Source: Haliovirga abyssi
GTDB taxonomy: Bacteria; Fusobacteriota; Fusobacteriia; Fusobacteriales; Haliovirgaceae
DNA: 64,000 nucleotides
NCBI RefSeq assembly: GCF_030295325.1
Contig: NZ_AP027059.1
Coordinates: 1,360,637-1,424,636, forward strand
Direction: 5' to 3'
The notes under the pieces are model-generated. The model was not told the origin of the DNA and did not search any database. It was given only the letters and a program-made list of their open reading frames with translations. Shown here piece after piece: positions 1-9,201 of this stretch; within the stretch, counting starts at the first letter, position 1, and every line of letters starts with the position of its first letter. The position numbers and the translations under genes are program-made.

Positions 1-1749
1 ATATTCTTCTATTTTTTCTTTATTACCTTTATCTAATTTCGTTAACGAATTTACAAATCCTCTCCATCCAGCTATCTCTTCATATGTGTTATAAAATAAC
101 TCGTTTTTTATTTCTTCATTGTTGTCTATTCCTAATTTTTCTAATATATATTTAATCGCTGAACCTAAATAATCTTTATTTAACATACTTGTTATATCTT
201 CCTGTTCTGTTCTTCTATAAACAGTCTTTTCCAGTTTACTCACATCATCTAATTTTATATGTGGATAAAACATTGTTAATCCGTGATAAGCTCCTGCATC
301 TAAATGGTTCTTTTTAATTGCTTTCAATGTTGCAACTAACTCTTTTTTTTGCAATCCTATATTATTATCTACTAATCCATTATCTACTAATACACATTCT
401 CCAATATGTTTTAACATTGTTCCTGTCAAATCTCTTGATATTGAATAAGTTACCATTGATAAATTTAAACCCTTTTTTTTATATGAATTTATAAACTCCA
501 TCTTTCGTTTTGCTATTTCTAAGGTGAATTTACTATCAATATGTTTTTTGATTTTTTCCCATATCTCATTAATCTCATTACTTGTTATTTCTTCTTCGTA
601 AAAATTATTTATAAACTCTTTTTCCTCTTTTTTTACTCCTATTTGAAATTTTATTTCCCAATTCTTAGATATTGGAATGCTAAATATCTCTATTTCTCCC
701 TTTTTTTGAGCTTTTAATTTTCTCATTTCATAATTTAATAATACTTGAAATATACTATGTTTTATTATCCCTTCAAAAGAATTATCTGAATTTATATCAT
801 AACTCGATATATTCCTTTTTCTATTACTTTCATTAACCATTTTATGCAACTGCTGATTAGCTAACTTAAGTGAATCATTTTGTTTATTTTCATTAAATAG
901 TTCATCTAAATATTTATCAGTTATTTTTATTATTTCTCCTTTTTTTTCCTCTTCTAATATATTAGAGTTAACTAAACTTTTTCTTATTTCATCTTCTATT
1001 TCTTTTAAATGTGTTACATCCAGTATAAAATCTTTTACTCCTTGTGCTCCACCTAAAAATTCATTTCCGCTAAACTTTAAAAAATCTTTTATCCCTACTC
1101 CATTCCAAGCTACTCCTCTTTTTACTCCTTCCATTACTGATACATATTGAGCTAAGCCGCCTCCTAAACTGTGTCCTGTTACGGAGATTGTTTTGTCTTT
1201 ATAATCATCATTATTTACTATATCCTTATAAAAATCTACGGCTAATTTAAATTGTATTCCAGGTATTCCTGCTACTATCTTTCCATTTGTTAAATAATGT
1301 TCCATTATAAAATCTCTATCTCCTAAATCTATTAAACCAAAGAAAATTTTAAAATCTTTATGACTATCATATTTTCCATTCTCTCCATCTGTACCTCTGT
1401 ATGCTATTACTATTTCATCATCTTTTTCAAATGCTGCTGCATAAAATTGTTTATATTGTAATTCTATATTTTTAAATTCCTTACTCCCTTCCTTTTTTCC
1501 GCCAAAACTAGATTCATATTCTTCCTTATATTTATTTTTATATTCATCTAAATTAAATCCTTCTAATAGTTTCCAATCTTCCATTCTTTCACTAAAATAA
1601 TTCCATCTTTGTTGACGTTCTGAATTATTAAACTCTTTTTTTAATAAAATATCTTTTAATGGATTATTATTATCCTTTTTTTCATACCTTTCATATGCTA
1701 AATCTGCCAATACTAAAAATTCTAAATCTTTTACATTTCCTCTTTCCAT
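1..1749 (-). CDS. Class 3 lipase-like protein, long copy (3' end outside window)
   Basis: An unbroken frame runs from an ATG at 1749 to the left edge, giving 583 residues with no stop. The N-terminal about 225 residues match the four shorter copies to the right. They carry the alpha/beta-hydrolase nucleophile elbow GHSLGGG, with Ser194 as likely nucleophile, preceded by the AYRGTDG segment typical of class 3 lipases. The remaining about 360 residues are charged and helical-looking; I recognise no domain there and cannot assign the acid and His of the triad. A GGAGAGTG ribosome site precedes the ATG. It follows the lipoprotein gene at 1770 by 20 bases and is the last visible gene of the array. 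No signal peptide is seen, so export would need a dedicated system; the nearby tube/sheath genes make an effector phospholipase a fair guess. The family is fairly sure; the effector role is inference. Confidence 0.75.
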   Translation of the reverse strand, partial: MERGNVKDLEFLVLADLAYERYEKKDNNNPLKDILLKKEFNNSERQQRWNYFSERMEDWKLLEGFNLDEYKNKYKEEYESSFGGKKEGSKEFKNIELQYKQFYAAAFEKDDEIVIAYRGTDGENGKYDSHKDFKIFFGLIDLGDRDFIMEHYLTNGKIVAGIPGIQFKLAVDFYKDIVNNDDYKDKTISVTGHSLGGGLAQYVSVMEGVKRGVAWNGVGIKDFLKFSGNEFLGGAQGVKDFILDVTHLKEIEDEIRKSLVNSNILEEEKKGEIIKITDKYLDELFNENKQNDSLKLANQQLHKMVNESNRKRNISSYDINSDNSFEGIIKHSIFQVLLNYEMRKLKAQKKGEIEIFSIPISKNWEIKFQIGVKKEEKEFINNFYEEEITSNEINEIWEKIKKHIDSKFTLEIAKRKMEFINSYKKKGLNLSMVTYSISRDLTGTMLKHIGECVLVDNGLVDNNIGLQKKELVATLKAIKKNHLDAGAYHGLTMFYPHIKLDDVSKLEKTVYRRTEQEDITSMLNKDYLGSAIKYILEKLGIDNNEEIKNELFYNTYEEIAGWRGFVNSLTKLDKGNKEKIEEY

Positions 1750-1769
1750 TTTTATTCACTCTCCTATTT

Positions 1770-2609
1770 TTATTTTTGATAATATTTTTTCATTACAGTA
1801 AATTGTTTCTTCATATCATCTAAACTTTTTATTTGGTAATATTCTTTTTCTTCTACCCATATAGAATATTTTTGTTTTCTTCTATACTTAAAAACATCAA
1901 ATTCACTTATTCCTCTTGAAAACCAATTACTTACTTTCAATATATGGTCTATATCTTTATCTCTAAAAAATTCTTTATCATATATTTTTATTCTTATACT
2001 TGCCCATTCTAAATTTTGACTCTTTAAATACTTAAACAGTTCCCATACCTCTTTTATAAAAGCTTCTTTCTTCGCCTCAGTACTTGTTACATCTTCAAAT
2101 ATTAGTATCTGTATATTTACATGCATTTTATTTGAAATATTATTAAAAAAGAAATCAAATTTTTTCCTTTTTAAAATTTTTAGACTATCTCTTTTTTCAT
2201 CATAAATATGTATTCCCATATTTCCCCAAAAATAAAGTTTTTTTTCTTTAAATATTTTTTTTATTATTGGTCTATAATATATTGTTGTTAAATTGGCTTC
2301 TTTTATCGAAGGATAATTCTCTATAACTCTCTCTTTCGGATCTTTTTTTACATATGCCACAAATGTTTCATCATCTATATTATTCTCTAACGGATATACC
2401 TCCAGCTTCCATTTATCTCTTCTTTTATCATATCGAATCCTCCTTATCTCAAATTTTTCATCATATCTTCCTTCTAATTCATTCATTACTAATGCTCTTA
2501 TTCTTGTTTCCTCTAATGCTAATTTTTTCTTACTGTTTGTTATATCAATACTTTTACAACCTAATATCCCTAATATTAATATCAAAAATATTATTATTTT
2601 CCTTTTCAT
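1770..2609 (-). CDS. Array lipoprotein, copy 1
   Basis: Predicted lipoprotein of 279 residues. The N-terminus is basic then hydrophobic and ends in the lipobox LGILGC (Cys18), so signal peptidase II processing and membrane anchoring are expected. The mature protein is lysine- and aromatic-rich with no domain I recognise. Residues after the lipobox to about 110, and a later stretch with KEVWELFKYLKSQ and SEFDVFKYRRK, are shared with the four paralogues. The segment between them (about 110-165) and the last 30 residues differ. The start has an AAAGGAG site. It lies directly upstream of the long lipase gene. A periplasmic lipoprotein before a lipase resembles the arrangement of phospholipase effectors with their immunity proteins; that role is inferred from context only. 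Confidence 0.8.
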   Translation of the reverse strand: MKRKIIIFLILILGILGCKSIDITNSKKKLALEETRIRALVMNELEGRYDEKFEIRRIRYDKRRDKWKLEVYPLENNIDDETFVAYVKKDPKERVIENYPSIKEANLTTIYYRPIIKKIFKEKKLYFWGNMGIHIYDEKRDSLKILKRKKFDFFFNNISNKMHVNIQILIFEDVTSTEAKKEAFIKEVWELFKYLKSQNLEWASIRIKIYDKEFFRDKDIDHILKVSNWFSRGISEFDVFKYRRKQKYSIWVEEKEYYQIKSLDDMKKQFTVMKKYYQK

Positions 2610-2684
2610 CTTCTCATCTCCTTTTTTATTTTTTTCTATATATAATTTTAAAACTTAATTCTAATATTAAATTTTTTTAATACC

Positions 2685-3386
2685 TTAATTAATTTTTAAA
2701 AAATCTTTTATCCCTACTCCATTCCAAGCTACTCCTCGTTTTACTCCTTCCATTACTGATACATATTGAGCTAAGCCGCCTCCTAAACTGTGTCCTGTTA
2801 CGGAGATTGTTTTATCTTTATAGTCATCATTATTTACTATATCCTTATAAAAATCTACAGCTAATTTAAATTGTATTCCAGGTATTCCTGCTACTATCTT
2901 TCCATTTGTTAAATAATGTTCCATTATAAAATCTCTATCTCCCAAATCTATTAAACCAAAGAAGATTTTAAAATCTTTATGACTATCATATTTCCCATTC
3001 TCTCCATCTGTACCTCTGTATGCTATTACTATTTCATCATCTTTTTCAAATGCTGCTGCATAAAATTGTTTATATTGTAATTCTATATTTTTAAATTCCT
3101 TACTCCCTTCCTTTTTTTCGCCAAAACTAGATTCATATTCTTCTTTATATTTATTTTTATATTCATCTAAATCAAATCCTTCTAATAGTTTCCAACCTTC
3201 CATTCTTTCACTAAAATAATTCCATCTTTGTTGACGTTCTGATTTGCCTGTTTCTGTTGTGTCATTAAAATGGTGAATTGATAAAACTTCTTTTAATGGT
3301 CTTATGTCTTTTATTTTTTCATATCTTTCATATGCTAAATCTGCCAACACTAAAAATTCTAAATCTTTTACATTTTCTCTTTCCAT
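2685..3386 (-). CDS. Lipase-like protein, partial copy 2
   Basis: Partial copy of the long class-3-lipase-like gene, 233 residues. It has the conserved N-terminus, the AYRGTDG segment and the GHSLGGG elbow (Ser about 200), but covers only the N-terminal part of the long protein, so as a lipase it is probably broken. It keeps a good ribosome site and an open frame, so a short protein could still be made. Near-identity to its neighbours over long stretches suggests recent tandem duplication or gene conversion. It sits between lipoprotein copies 2 and 1. It could be a reservoir for recombination with the long copy or simply a duplication leftover. Confidence 0.7.
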   Translation of the reverse strand: MERENVKDLEFLVLADLAYERYEKIKDIRPLKEVLSIHHFNDTTETGKSERQQRWNYFSERMEGWKLLEGFDLDEYKNKYKEEYESSFGEKKEGSKEFKNIELQYKQFYAAAFEKDDEIVIAYRGTDGENGKYDSHKDFKIFFGLIDLGDRDFIMEHYLTNGKIVAGIPGIQFKLAVDFYKDIVNNDDYKDKTISVTGHSLGGGLAQYVSVMEGVKRGVAWNGVGIKDFLKIN

Positions 3387-3406
3387 TTCTATTCACTCTC
3401 CTATTT

Positions 3407-4240
3407 TTATTTTTGGTAATATCCTTCTTCATAAAGTAATTTTTTTCTAATTCCATCTATAGTTTTTATTTGTTTATAATCTTTTTCTTCTATCCAAATA
3501 ACCCATTTTTTTTTTCTCCTATACTTAAAAACATCAAATTCACTTGTTCCTCTTGAAAACCAATTACTTACTTTCAATATGTGGTCTATATCTTTATCTT
3601 TGAAAAAATCTTCATCATATATATTTACTGTTATACTTGCCCATTTTAAATTTTGACTTTTCAAATATTTAAATAGTTCCCATACCTCTTTTATAAAAGC
3701 TTCTTTCTTCGCTTCTGTACTTGTTACATCTCCGAAGATATAAATAAATATGTTTACAAACATTTTATTTGGAATCGTTTTAAAAAAGGAATCAAATTTT
3801 TTCCTTTTTAAAATTTTTAGTTTCTCTCTTCTTTCATCATAAATACTTATCCCCATATTTGCCCAAAAATATAATTTTTTTTCTTTAAATATTTTTTTTA
3901 TTATTGGTCTATAATATATTGTTGTTAAATTAGCTTTTTTTATTGAAGAATAATTCTCTATAACTACCTTTCCATATTTCACATATGCCACAAATGTCTC
4001 ATCATCTATATTATTCTCTAATGGATATATCTCCAGCTTCCATTTATCCCTTCCTTTATCATACAACGTCCTCCTTATCTCAAATTTTTCATTATATCTT
4101 CCTTCTAATTCATTCATTACTAATGCTCTTATTCTTGTTTCCTTTAATGCTAATTTTTTCTTACTGTTTGTTATATCAATACTTTTACAACCTAATATTC
4201 CTAATATTAATATCAAAAATATTATTATTTTCTTTTTCAT
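3407..4240 (-). CDS. Array lipoprotein, copy 2
   Basis: A 277-residue paralogue of the lipoprotein at 1770. It has the same signal peptide and lipobox (LGILGC), the same about 90 residues after it and the same C-terminal core block. The end differs, finishing with a WIEEKDYKQIK-type segment and EEGYYQK. It is closest to copy 1 in the central part, both having a WxNMGI and RKKFD region. It precedes the partial lipase at 2685 by 20 bases. Function unknown; an immunity-like role is inferred from position. Confidence 0.8.
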   Translation of the reverse strand: MKKKIIIFLILILGILGCKSIDITNSKKKLALKETRIRALVMNELEGRYNEKFEIRRTLYDKGRDKWKLEIYPLENNIDDETFVAYVKYGKVVIENYSSIKKANLTTIYYRPIIKKIFKEKKLYFWANMGISIYDERREKLKILKRKKFDSFFKTIPNKMFVNIFIYIFGDVTSTEAKKEAFIKEVWELFKYLKSQNLKWASITVNIYDEDFFKDKDIDHILKVSNWFSRGTSEFDVFKYRRKKKWVIWIEEKDYKQIKTIDGIRKKLLYEEGYYQK

Positions 4241-4311
4241 CTTCTCATCTCCTTTTTTGATATATATATATATCTTTAAAATTTAATTAAGATATTAAAT
4301 ACTTTAATATC

Positions 4312-4971
4312 TTAATTAAACTTTAAAAAATCTTTTATCCCTACTCCATTCCAAGCTACTCCTCGTTTTACTCCTTCCATTACTGATACATATTGAGCTA
4401 ATCCGCCTCCTAAGCTGTGTCCTGTTACGAAGATTGTTTTATCTTTATTTTTTCTATCTTTTACTATATCCTTATAAAAATCTACAGCTAATTTAAATTG
4501 TATTCCAGGTATTCCTGCTACTATCTTTCCATTTGTTAAATAATGTTCCATTATAAAATCTCTATCTCCTAAATCTATTAAACCAAAGAAGATTTTAAAA
4601 TCTTTATGACTATCATATTTCCCATTCTCTCCATCTGTACCTCTGTATGCTATTACTATTTCATCATCTTTTTCAAATGCTGCTGCATAAAATTGTTTAT
4701 ATTGTAATTCTATATCTTCTGATTTTAATAACCATTCTTTTTTATAATCATCTGGATCATATGCTTCTAATAACTTCCAACCTTCCATTCTTTCTCTAAA
4801 ATAATTCCATCTTTGGTGACGTTCTGATTTGCCTGATTCTGTTGTGTCATTAAAATGATGACTTGATAAAACTTCTTTTAATGGTCTTATATCTTTTATT
4901 TTTTCATACCTCTCATATGCTAAATCTGCCAATACTAAAAATTCTAAATCTTTTACATTTCCTCTTTCCAT
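4312..4971 (-). CDS. Lipase-like protein, partial copy 3
   Basis: Partial copy of the class-3-lipase-like gene, 219 residues, with the GHSLGGG elbow. It covers only the N-terminal part of the long copy and is probably broken as an enzyme. It shares a variant segment (EAYDPDDYKKEWLLKSED) with the copy at 7476 rather than with its direct neighbours, evidence of exchange between array units. Its ribosome site and spacing after the upstream lipoprotein match those of the other units. Confidence 0.7.
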   Translation of the reverse strand: MERGNVKDLEFLVLADLAYERYEKIKDIRPLKEVLSSHHFNDTTESGKSERHQRWNYFRERMEGWKLLEAYDPDDYKKEWLLKSEDIELQYKQFYAAAFEKDDEIVIAYRGTDGENGKYDSHKDFKIFFGLIDLGDRDFIMEHYLTNGKIVAGIPGIQFKLAVDFYKDIVKDRKNKDKTIFVTGHSLGGGLAQYVSVMEGVKRGVAWNGVGIKDFLKFN

Positions 4972-4991
4972 TTTTATTCACTCTCCTATTT

Positions 4992-5816
4992 TTATTTTTT
5001 TATTAAACTCCAATCTAATTTCCGTAACTTATTTTTTACCTCTTTTATATTTTCTATATTTTTATAATCTTTTTCTTCTATATATAGTACATATATTTTT
5101 TTTCTTCTATACTTAAAAACATCAAATTCACTTGTTCCTCTTGAAAAACAATTACTTACTTTTAATATGTGGTCTGTATCTTTATCTTTGAAAAAATCTT
5201 CATCATATATATTTACTGTTATACTTGCCCATTCTAATTTTTGACTCTTCAAATATTTAAATAATTCCCATACTTCTTTTATAAAAGCTTCTTTTTTTTC
5301 TTTTGTGCTTACTACATCTTCAAATATTAACATTTCCATATGAAAAGATAATTTTTCTGGAACTTCTTTTATTATTTTATTAATATTTTTTATTCTTTTT
5401 AAACTTTTATTAGTATCATTACCTAAACCTGTCCAATAGTACACTTTTTTTTCTCTAAATATTTTTTTTATTATTGGTCTATAATACATTGTTGTTAAAT
5501 TTGATATTTTCATTGAATAATAGTTTGCTATCACTCTTTCTTTAGGATCTTTTTTAACATATGCTATAAATGTTTCATCATCTATATTATTCTCTAATGG
5601 ATATACCTCCAGCTTCCATTTACCTCTCCTTTTATCATATCGAATCCTCCTTATCTCAAATTTTTCATCATATCTTTCTTCTAATTCATTCATTACTAAT
5701 GACTTTATTCTAATTTCCTCTAATGCTAATTTTTTCTTGCCGCTGGTTAGATCAATACTTTTACAACCTAATATCCCTAATATTAATATCAATAATATTA
5801 TTATTTTCCTTTTCAT
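4992..5816 (-). CDS. Array lipoprotein, copy 3
   Basis: Paralogue of the array lipoproteins, 274 residues from the ATG at 5816. That start is chosen because AAAGGAG lies just before it; an in-frame codon further upstream would swallow the ribosome site. The lipobox is LGILGC. The central segment (YYWTGLGNDTNKSLKRIKN) is different from copies 1 and 2 and almost the same as in copy 5 at 8199, while the flanking blocks are common to all. Downstream is the partial lipase at 4312. Function unknown. Confidence 0.8.
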   Translation of the reverse strand: MKRKIIILLILILGILGCKSIDLTSGKKKLALEEIRIKSLVMNELEERYDEKFEIRRIRYDKRRGKWKLEVYPLENNIDDETFIAYVKKDPKERVIANYYSMKISNLTTMYYRPIIKKIFREKKVYYWTGLGNDTNKSLKRIKNINKIIKEVPEKLSFHMEMLIFEDVVSTKEKKEAFIKEVWELFKYLKSQKLEWASITVNIYDEDFFKDKDTDHILKVSNCFSRGTSEFDVFKYRRKKIYVLYIEEKDYKNIENIKEVKNKLRKLDWSLIKK

Positions 5817-5890
5817 CTTATCATCTCCTTTTTTGATTTTTGTTATAGACAATTTTAAAACTTAATTCTAATATTAATTTTTTTAATATC

Positions 5891-6586
5891 TTAATTAAAC
5901 TTTAAAAAATCTTTTATCCCTACTCCATTCCAAGCTACTCCTCGTTTTACTCCTTCCATTACTGATACATATTGAGCTAAGCCGCCTCCTAAGCTATGTC
6001 CTGTTACGGAGATATTACTTTCTGTATTTTTAGTTAATATTTTATTATAAAAATCTACAGCTAATTTAAATTGTATTCCAGGTATTCCTGCTACTATCTT
6101 TCCATTTGTTAAATAATGTTCCATTATAAAATCTCTATCTCCCAAATCTATTAAACCAAAGAAGATTTTAAAATCTTTATGACTATCATATTTCCCATTC
6201 TCTCCATCTGTACCTCTGTATGCTATTACTATTTCATCATCTTTTTCAAATGCTGCTGCATAAAATTGTTTATATTGTAATTCTATATTTTTAAATTCCT
6301 TACTCCCTTCCTTTTTTTCGCCAAAACTAGATTCATATTCTTCTTTATATTTATTTTTATATTCATCTAAATCAAATCCTTCTAATAGTTTCCAACCTTC
6401 CATTCTTTCACTAAAATAATTCCATCTTTGTTGACGTTCTGATTTGCCTGTTTCTGTTGTGTCATTAAAATGATGCTTTTTTAAAACTTTTTCTAAATTA
6501 TATCCTTCGTCATCATCTATATACCTCTCATATGCTAAATCTGCCAAAACTAAAAATTCTAAATCTTTTACATTTCCTCTTTCCAT
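5891..6586 (-). CDS. Lipase-like protein, partial copy 4
   Basis: Partial copy of the class-3-lipase-like gene, 231 residues. It contains AYRGTDG and the GHSLGGG elbow, covers only the N-terminal part of the long copy and is probably broken as an enzyme. Residues about 40-110 match the copy at 2685, whereas about 22-38 and the stretch before the elbow (ILTKNTESNIS) are its own, so it is a mosaic. It follows lipoprotein copy 4 by only 2 bases. Confidence 0.7.
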   Translation of the reverse strand: MERGNVKDLEFLVLADLAYERYIDDDEGYNLEKVLKKHHFNDTTETGKSERQQRWNYFSERMEGWKLLEGFDLDEYKNKYKEEYESSFGEKKEGSKEFKNIELQYKQFYAAAFEKDDEIVIAYRGTDGENGKYDSHKDFKIFFGLIDLGDRDFIMEHYLTNGKIVAGIPGIQFKLAVDFYNKILTKNTESNISVTGHSLGGGLAQYVSVMEGVKRGVAWNGVGIKDFLKFN

Positions 6587-6588
6587 TT

Positions 6589-7401
6589 TTACTCACTCTC
6601 CTCTTCTATTTTATACAATTCATTTCTTATATCACTTAACGTTTTTATCCTCTTATAATCTTGTTCCCAAATTATTAAATTATATATCATTTTATCTCTA
6701 TACTTAAAGACATCAAATTCACTTGTTCCTCTTGAAAACCAATTACTTACTTTTAATATGTGGTCTGTATCTTTATCTTTGAAAAAATCTTCATCATATA
6801 TATTTATTGTTATACTTGCCCATTTTAAATTTTGACTTTTCAAATATTTAAATAGTTCCCATACCTCTTTTATAAAAGCTTCTTTTTTTTCTTCTGTACT
6901 TGTTACATCTTCAAATATTAATATTTTAAAAGTTATAAAACTTTCTTTAGAATATTTTTTTAATATATCATATATCTTTTTTTTCTTATCTAATTTTTCT
7001 TTTGCATAGCTCCCTATGCTAGAAAGATAATATATTTTTTTTTCTTTAAATATTTTATTTACTGTTGATTTATAATATATTGTTGCTAAATCGGTTACTT
7101 TCATAAAATAATAATCCTCTAGCACAATTTTACCATATTTGACATATGCTATAAATGTTTCATCATTTATATTATTCTCTAACGGATATATCTCCAACTT
7201 CCATTTATCTCTTCTTTTATCGTATAACGTCCTTCTTATCTCAAACTTCTCATCATATCTTGTTTCCAATTCATTCATCACTAATGCTCTTATTCTTGTT
7301 TCCTCCAATGCTAATTTTTTCTTACTGTTTGTTATATCAATACTTTTACAACCTAATACCCCTAATATTAATATCAAAAATATTATTATTTTTCTTTTCA
7401 T
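6589..7401 (-). CDS. Array lipoprotein, copy 4
   Basis: A 270-residue paralogue, read from the ATG at 7401, which has an AAAGGAG-type site 8-9 bases upstream. The lipobox is LGVLGC. The central segment (YYLSSIGSYAKEKLDKKKK) is a third variant, distinct from copies 1/2 and copies 3/5, and the C-terminus (IIWEQDYKRIKTL) also differs. The outer blocks are shared. Variation limited to the middle and tail between constant blocks is what one expects of proteins matched to different partners, but this is inference. Confidence 0.8.
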   Translation of the reverse strand: MKRKIIIFLILILGVLGCKSIDITNSKKKLALEETRIRALVMNELETRYDEKFEIRRTLYDKRRDKWKLEIYPLENNINDETFIAYVKYGKIVLEDYYFMKVTDLATIYYKSTVNKIFKEKKIYYLSSIGSYAKEKLDKKKKIYDILKKYSKESFITFKILIFEDVTSTEEKKEAFIKEVWELFKYLKSQNLKWASITINIYDEDFFKDKDTDHILKVSNWFSRGTSEFDVFKYRDKMIYNLIIWEQDYKRIKTLSDIRNELYKIEEESE

Positions 7402-7475
7402 CTTATCATCTCCTTTATTGATTTTTGTTATAGACAATTTTAAAACTTAATTCTAATATTAATTTTTTTAATATC

Positions 7476-8117
7476 TTAATTAAACTTTAAAAAATCTTTT
7501 ATCCCTACTCCATTCCAAGCTACTCCTCGTTTTACTCCTTCCATTACTGATACATATTGAGCTAAGCCGCCTCCTAAGCTGTGTCCTGTTACGGAGATTG
7601 TTTTATCTTTATTTTTTCTATCTTTTACTATATCCTTATAAAAATCTACAGCTAATTTAAATTGTATTCCAGGTATTCCTGCTATTATCTTTCCATTTGT
7701 TAAATAATGTTCCATTATAAAATCTCTATCTCCTAAATCTATTAAACCAAAGAAGATTTTAAAATCTTTATGACTGTCATACTCTCCATTGGCTCCATCT
7801 GTTCCTCTATATGCTATTACTATTTCATTATTTTTTTCAAATGCTGCTGCATAAAATTGTTTATATTGTAATTCTATATCTTCTGATTTTAATAACCATT
7901 CTTTTTTATAATCATCTGGATCATATGCTTCTAATAACTTCCAACCTTCCATTCTTTCACTAAAATAGTTCCATCTTTGGTGACGTTCTGAATCGTTAAA
8001 ATCTTTCTCTAATAATATCTTTTTTAATTCATAAGTTTTATCTTTTTCCTCATACCTTTCATACGCTAAATCTGCCAAAACTAAAAATTCTAAATCTTTT
8101 ACATTTCCTCTTTCCAT
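7476..8117 (-). CDS. Lipase-like protein, partial copy 5
   Basis: Partial copy of the class-3-lipase-like gene, 213 residues, with the GHSLGGG elbow. It has slightly more divergent residues around the AYRGTDG segment (GANGEYD where others read GENGKYD). It covers only the N-terminal part of the long copy and is probably broken as an enzyme. It is the first lipase-type gene of the array in transcription order and follows lipoprotein copy 5. Confidence 0.7.
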   Translation of the reverse strand: MERGNVKDLEFLVLADLAYERYEEKDKTYELKKILLEKDFNDSERHQRWNYFSERMEGWKLLEAYDPDDYKKEWLLKSEDIELQYKQFYAAAFEKNNEIVIAYRGTDGANGEYDSHKDFKIFFGLIDLGDRDFIMEHYLTNGKIIAGIPGIQFKLAVDFYKDIVKDRKNKDKTISVTGHSLGGGLAQYVSVMEGVKRGVAWNGVGIKDFLKFN

Positions 8118-8198
8118 TTTTACTCACTCTCCTATTTTTATTTTTGATAATCTTTTCTATATCCTAATAATTTTTCTATATCTTTCATTGATTTTATT

Positions 8199-8957
8199 TT
8201 ATAATAGTCTTGTTCTTCTATCCAAAGTCCAGCATAATTTTTTTTTCCAATATTCCGTCACATCAAATTCACTTGTTCCTCTTGAAAACCAATTACTTAC
8301 TTTCAATATGTGGTCTATATCTTTGTCTCTAAAAAAATCTTCATCATATATATTTATTGTTATACTTGCCCATTTTAAATTCTGACTCTTCAAATATTTA
8401 AATAATTCCCATACTTCTTTTATAAAAGCTTCTTTTTTTTCTTTTGTGCTTACTACATCTTCAAATATTAACATTTCCATATGAAAAGATAATTTTTCTG
8501 GAACTTCTTTTATTATTTTATTAATATTTTTTATTCTTTTTAAACTTTTATTAGTATCATTACCTAAACCTGTCCAATAGTACACTTTTTTTTCTCTAAA
8601 TATTTTTTTTATTATTGGTCTATAATACATTGTTGTTAAATTTGATATTTTCATTGAATAATAGTTTGCTATCACTCTTTCTTTAGGATCTTTTTTAACA
8701 TATGCTATAAATGTTTCATCATCTATATTATTCTCTAATGGATATACCTCCAGCTTCCATTTATCTCTCCTTTTATCATATCGAATCCTCCTTATCTCAA
8801 ACTTTTCATCATATCTTGTTTCCAATTCATTCATCACTAATGCTCTTATTCTTGTTTCCTCTAATGCTAATTTTTTCTTACTGTTGGTTAGATCAATACT
8901 TTTACAACCCAATATCCCTAATATTAATATCAAAAATATTATTATTTTCCTTTTCAT
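8199..8957 (-). CDS. Array lipoprotein, copy 5 (altered C-terminus)
   Basis: First array lipoprotein in transcription order, 252 residues from the ATG at 8957; the upstream in-frame start lacks a ribosome site. The lipobox is LGILGC. Its central segment is nearly identical to copy 3. The last about 20 residues do not resemble any paralogue, so the gene appears altered at its 3' end and may be decaying. Upstream lie only repeats and scraps, so a promoter for the array is expected between 8958 and 9535, but I could not pick one with confidence. Confidence 0.7.
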   Translation of the reverse strand: MKRKIIIFLILILGILGCKSIDLTNSKKKLALEETRIRALVMNELETRYDEKFEIRRIRYDKRRDKWKLEVYPLENNIDDETFIAYVKKDPKERVIANYYSMKISNLTTMYYRPIIKKIFREKKVYYWTGLGNDTNKSLKRIKNINKIIKEVPEKLSFHMEMLIFEDVVSTKEKKEAFIKEVWELFKYLKSQNLKWASITINIYDEDFFRDKDIDHILKVSNWFSRGTSEFDVTEYWKKKLCWTLDRRTRLL

Positions 8958-9011
8958 CTTCCCATCTCTTTTTTTATTTTTCATTTTTTTCTTCCCCCGT
9001 GCATTTGCGTA

Positions 9012-9178
9012 AAGTAATAAATTTTCTTGGTGAAATTCCCGTTAAGCAGCTGACATTGTCTGAGCGTAGTGAGTTTGGCAGTTGTAGGGAATGAGCCGTA
9101 GAAAATTATTACTTGAAGCATTAGCACTTGATTTTTTGTTACTTTTTCATCAAGGAAAAAGTAACGTTTTTTTCTTTT
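9012..9178. repeat. Compound inverted repeat with two hairpins
   Basis: The arms AAGTAATAAATTTTCT (from 9012) and AGAAAATTATTACTT (to 9114) are near-perfect inverted repeats, enclosing further short complements (ATTCCC/GGGAAT). A second hairpin at 9138-9165 (GTTACTTTTT / AAAAAGTAAC) is followed on the plus strand by a T-rich run. The segment is richer in G and C than its surroundings. It reads as a dispersed palindromic repeat rather than a gene. Confidence 0.6.
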
Positions 9179-9201
9179 CAAATTTAAATAAAAATATTAT
9201 A

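Noticed and set aside
2354-2680. Leu/Phe/Ser-rich plus-strand open frames opposite the array lipoproteins (also near 3985, 7139 and 8711)
   Set aside because: Antisense shadows of AT-rich coding sequence; they recur only because the lipoprotein genes are duplicated.
1-8957. CRISPR-like array
   Set aside because: The repeat units are 1.5 kb coding units, not short repeats with unique spacers.
8981-9181. 66-residue minus-strand open frame
   Set aside because: It lies wholly inside the compound inverted repeat, has no family likeness, and its composition follows the palindrome.
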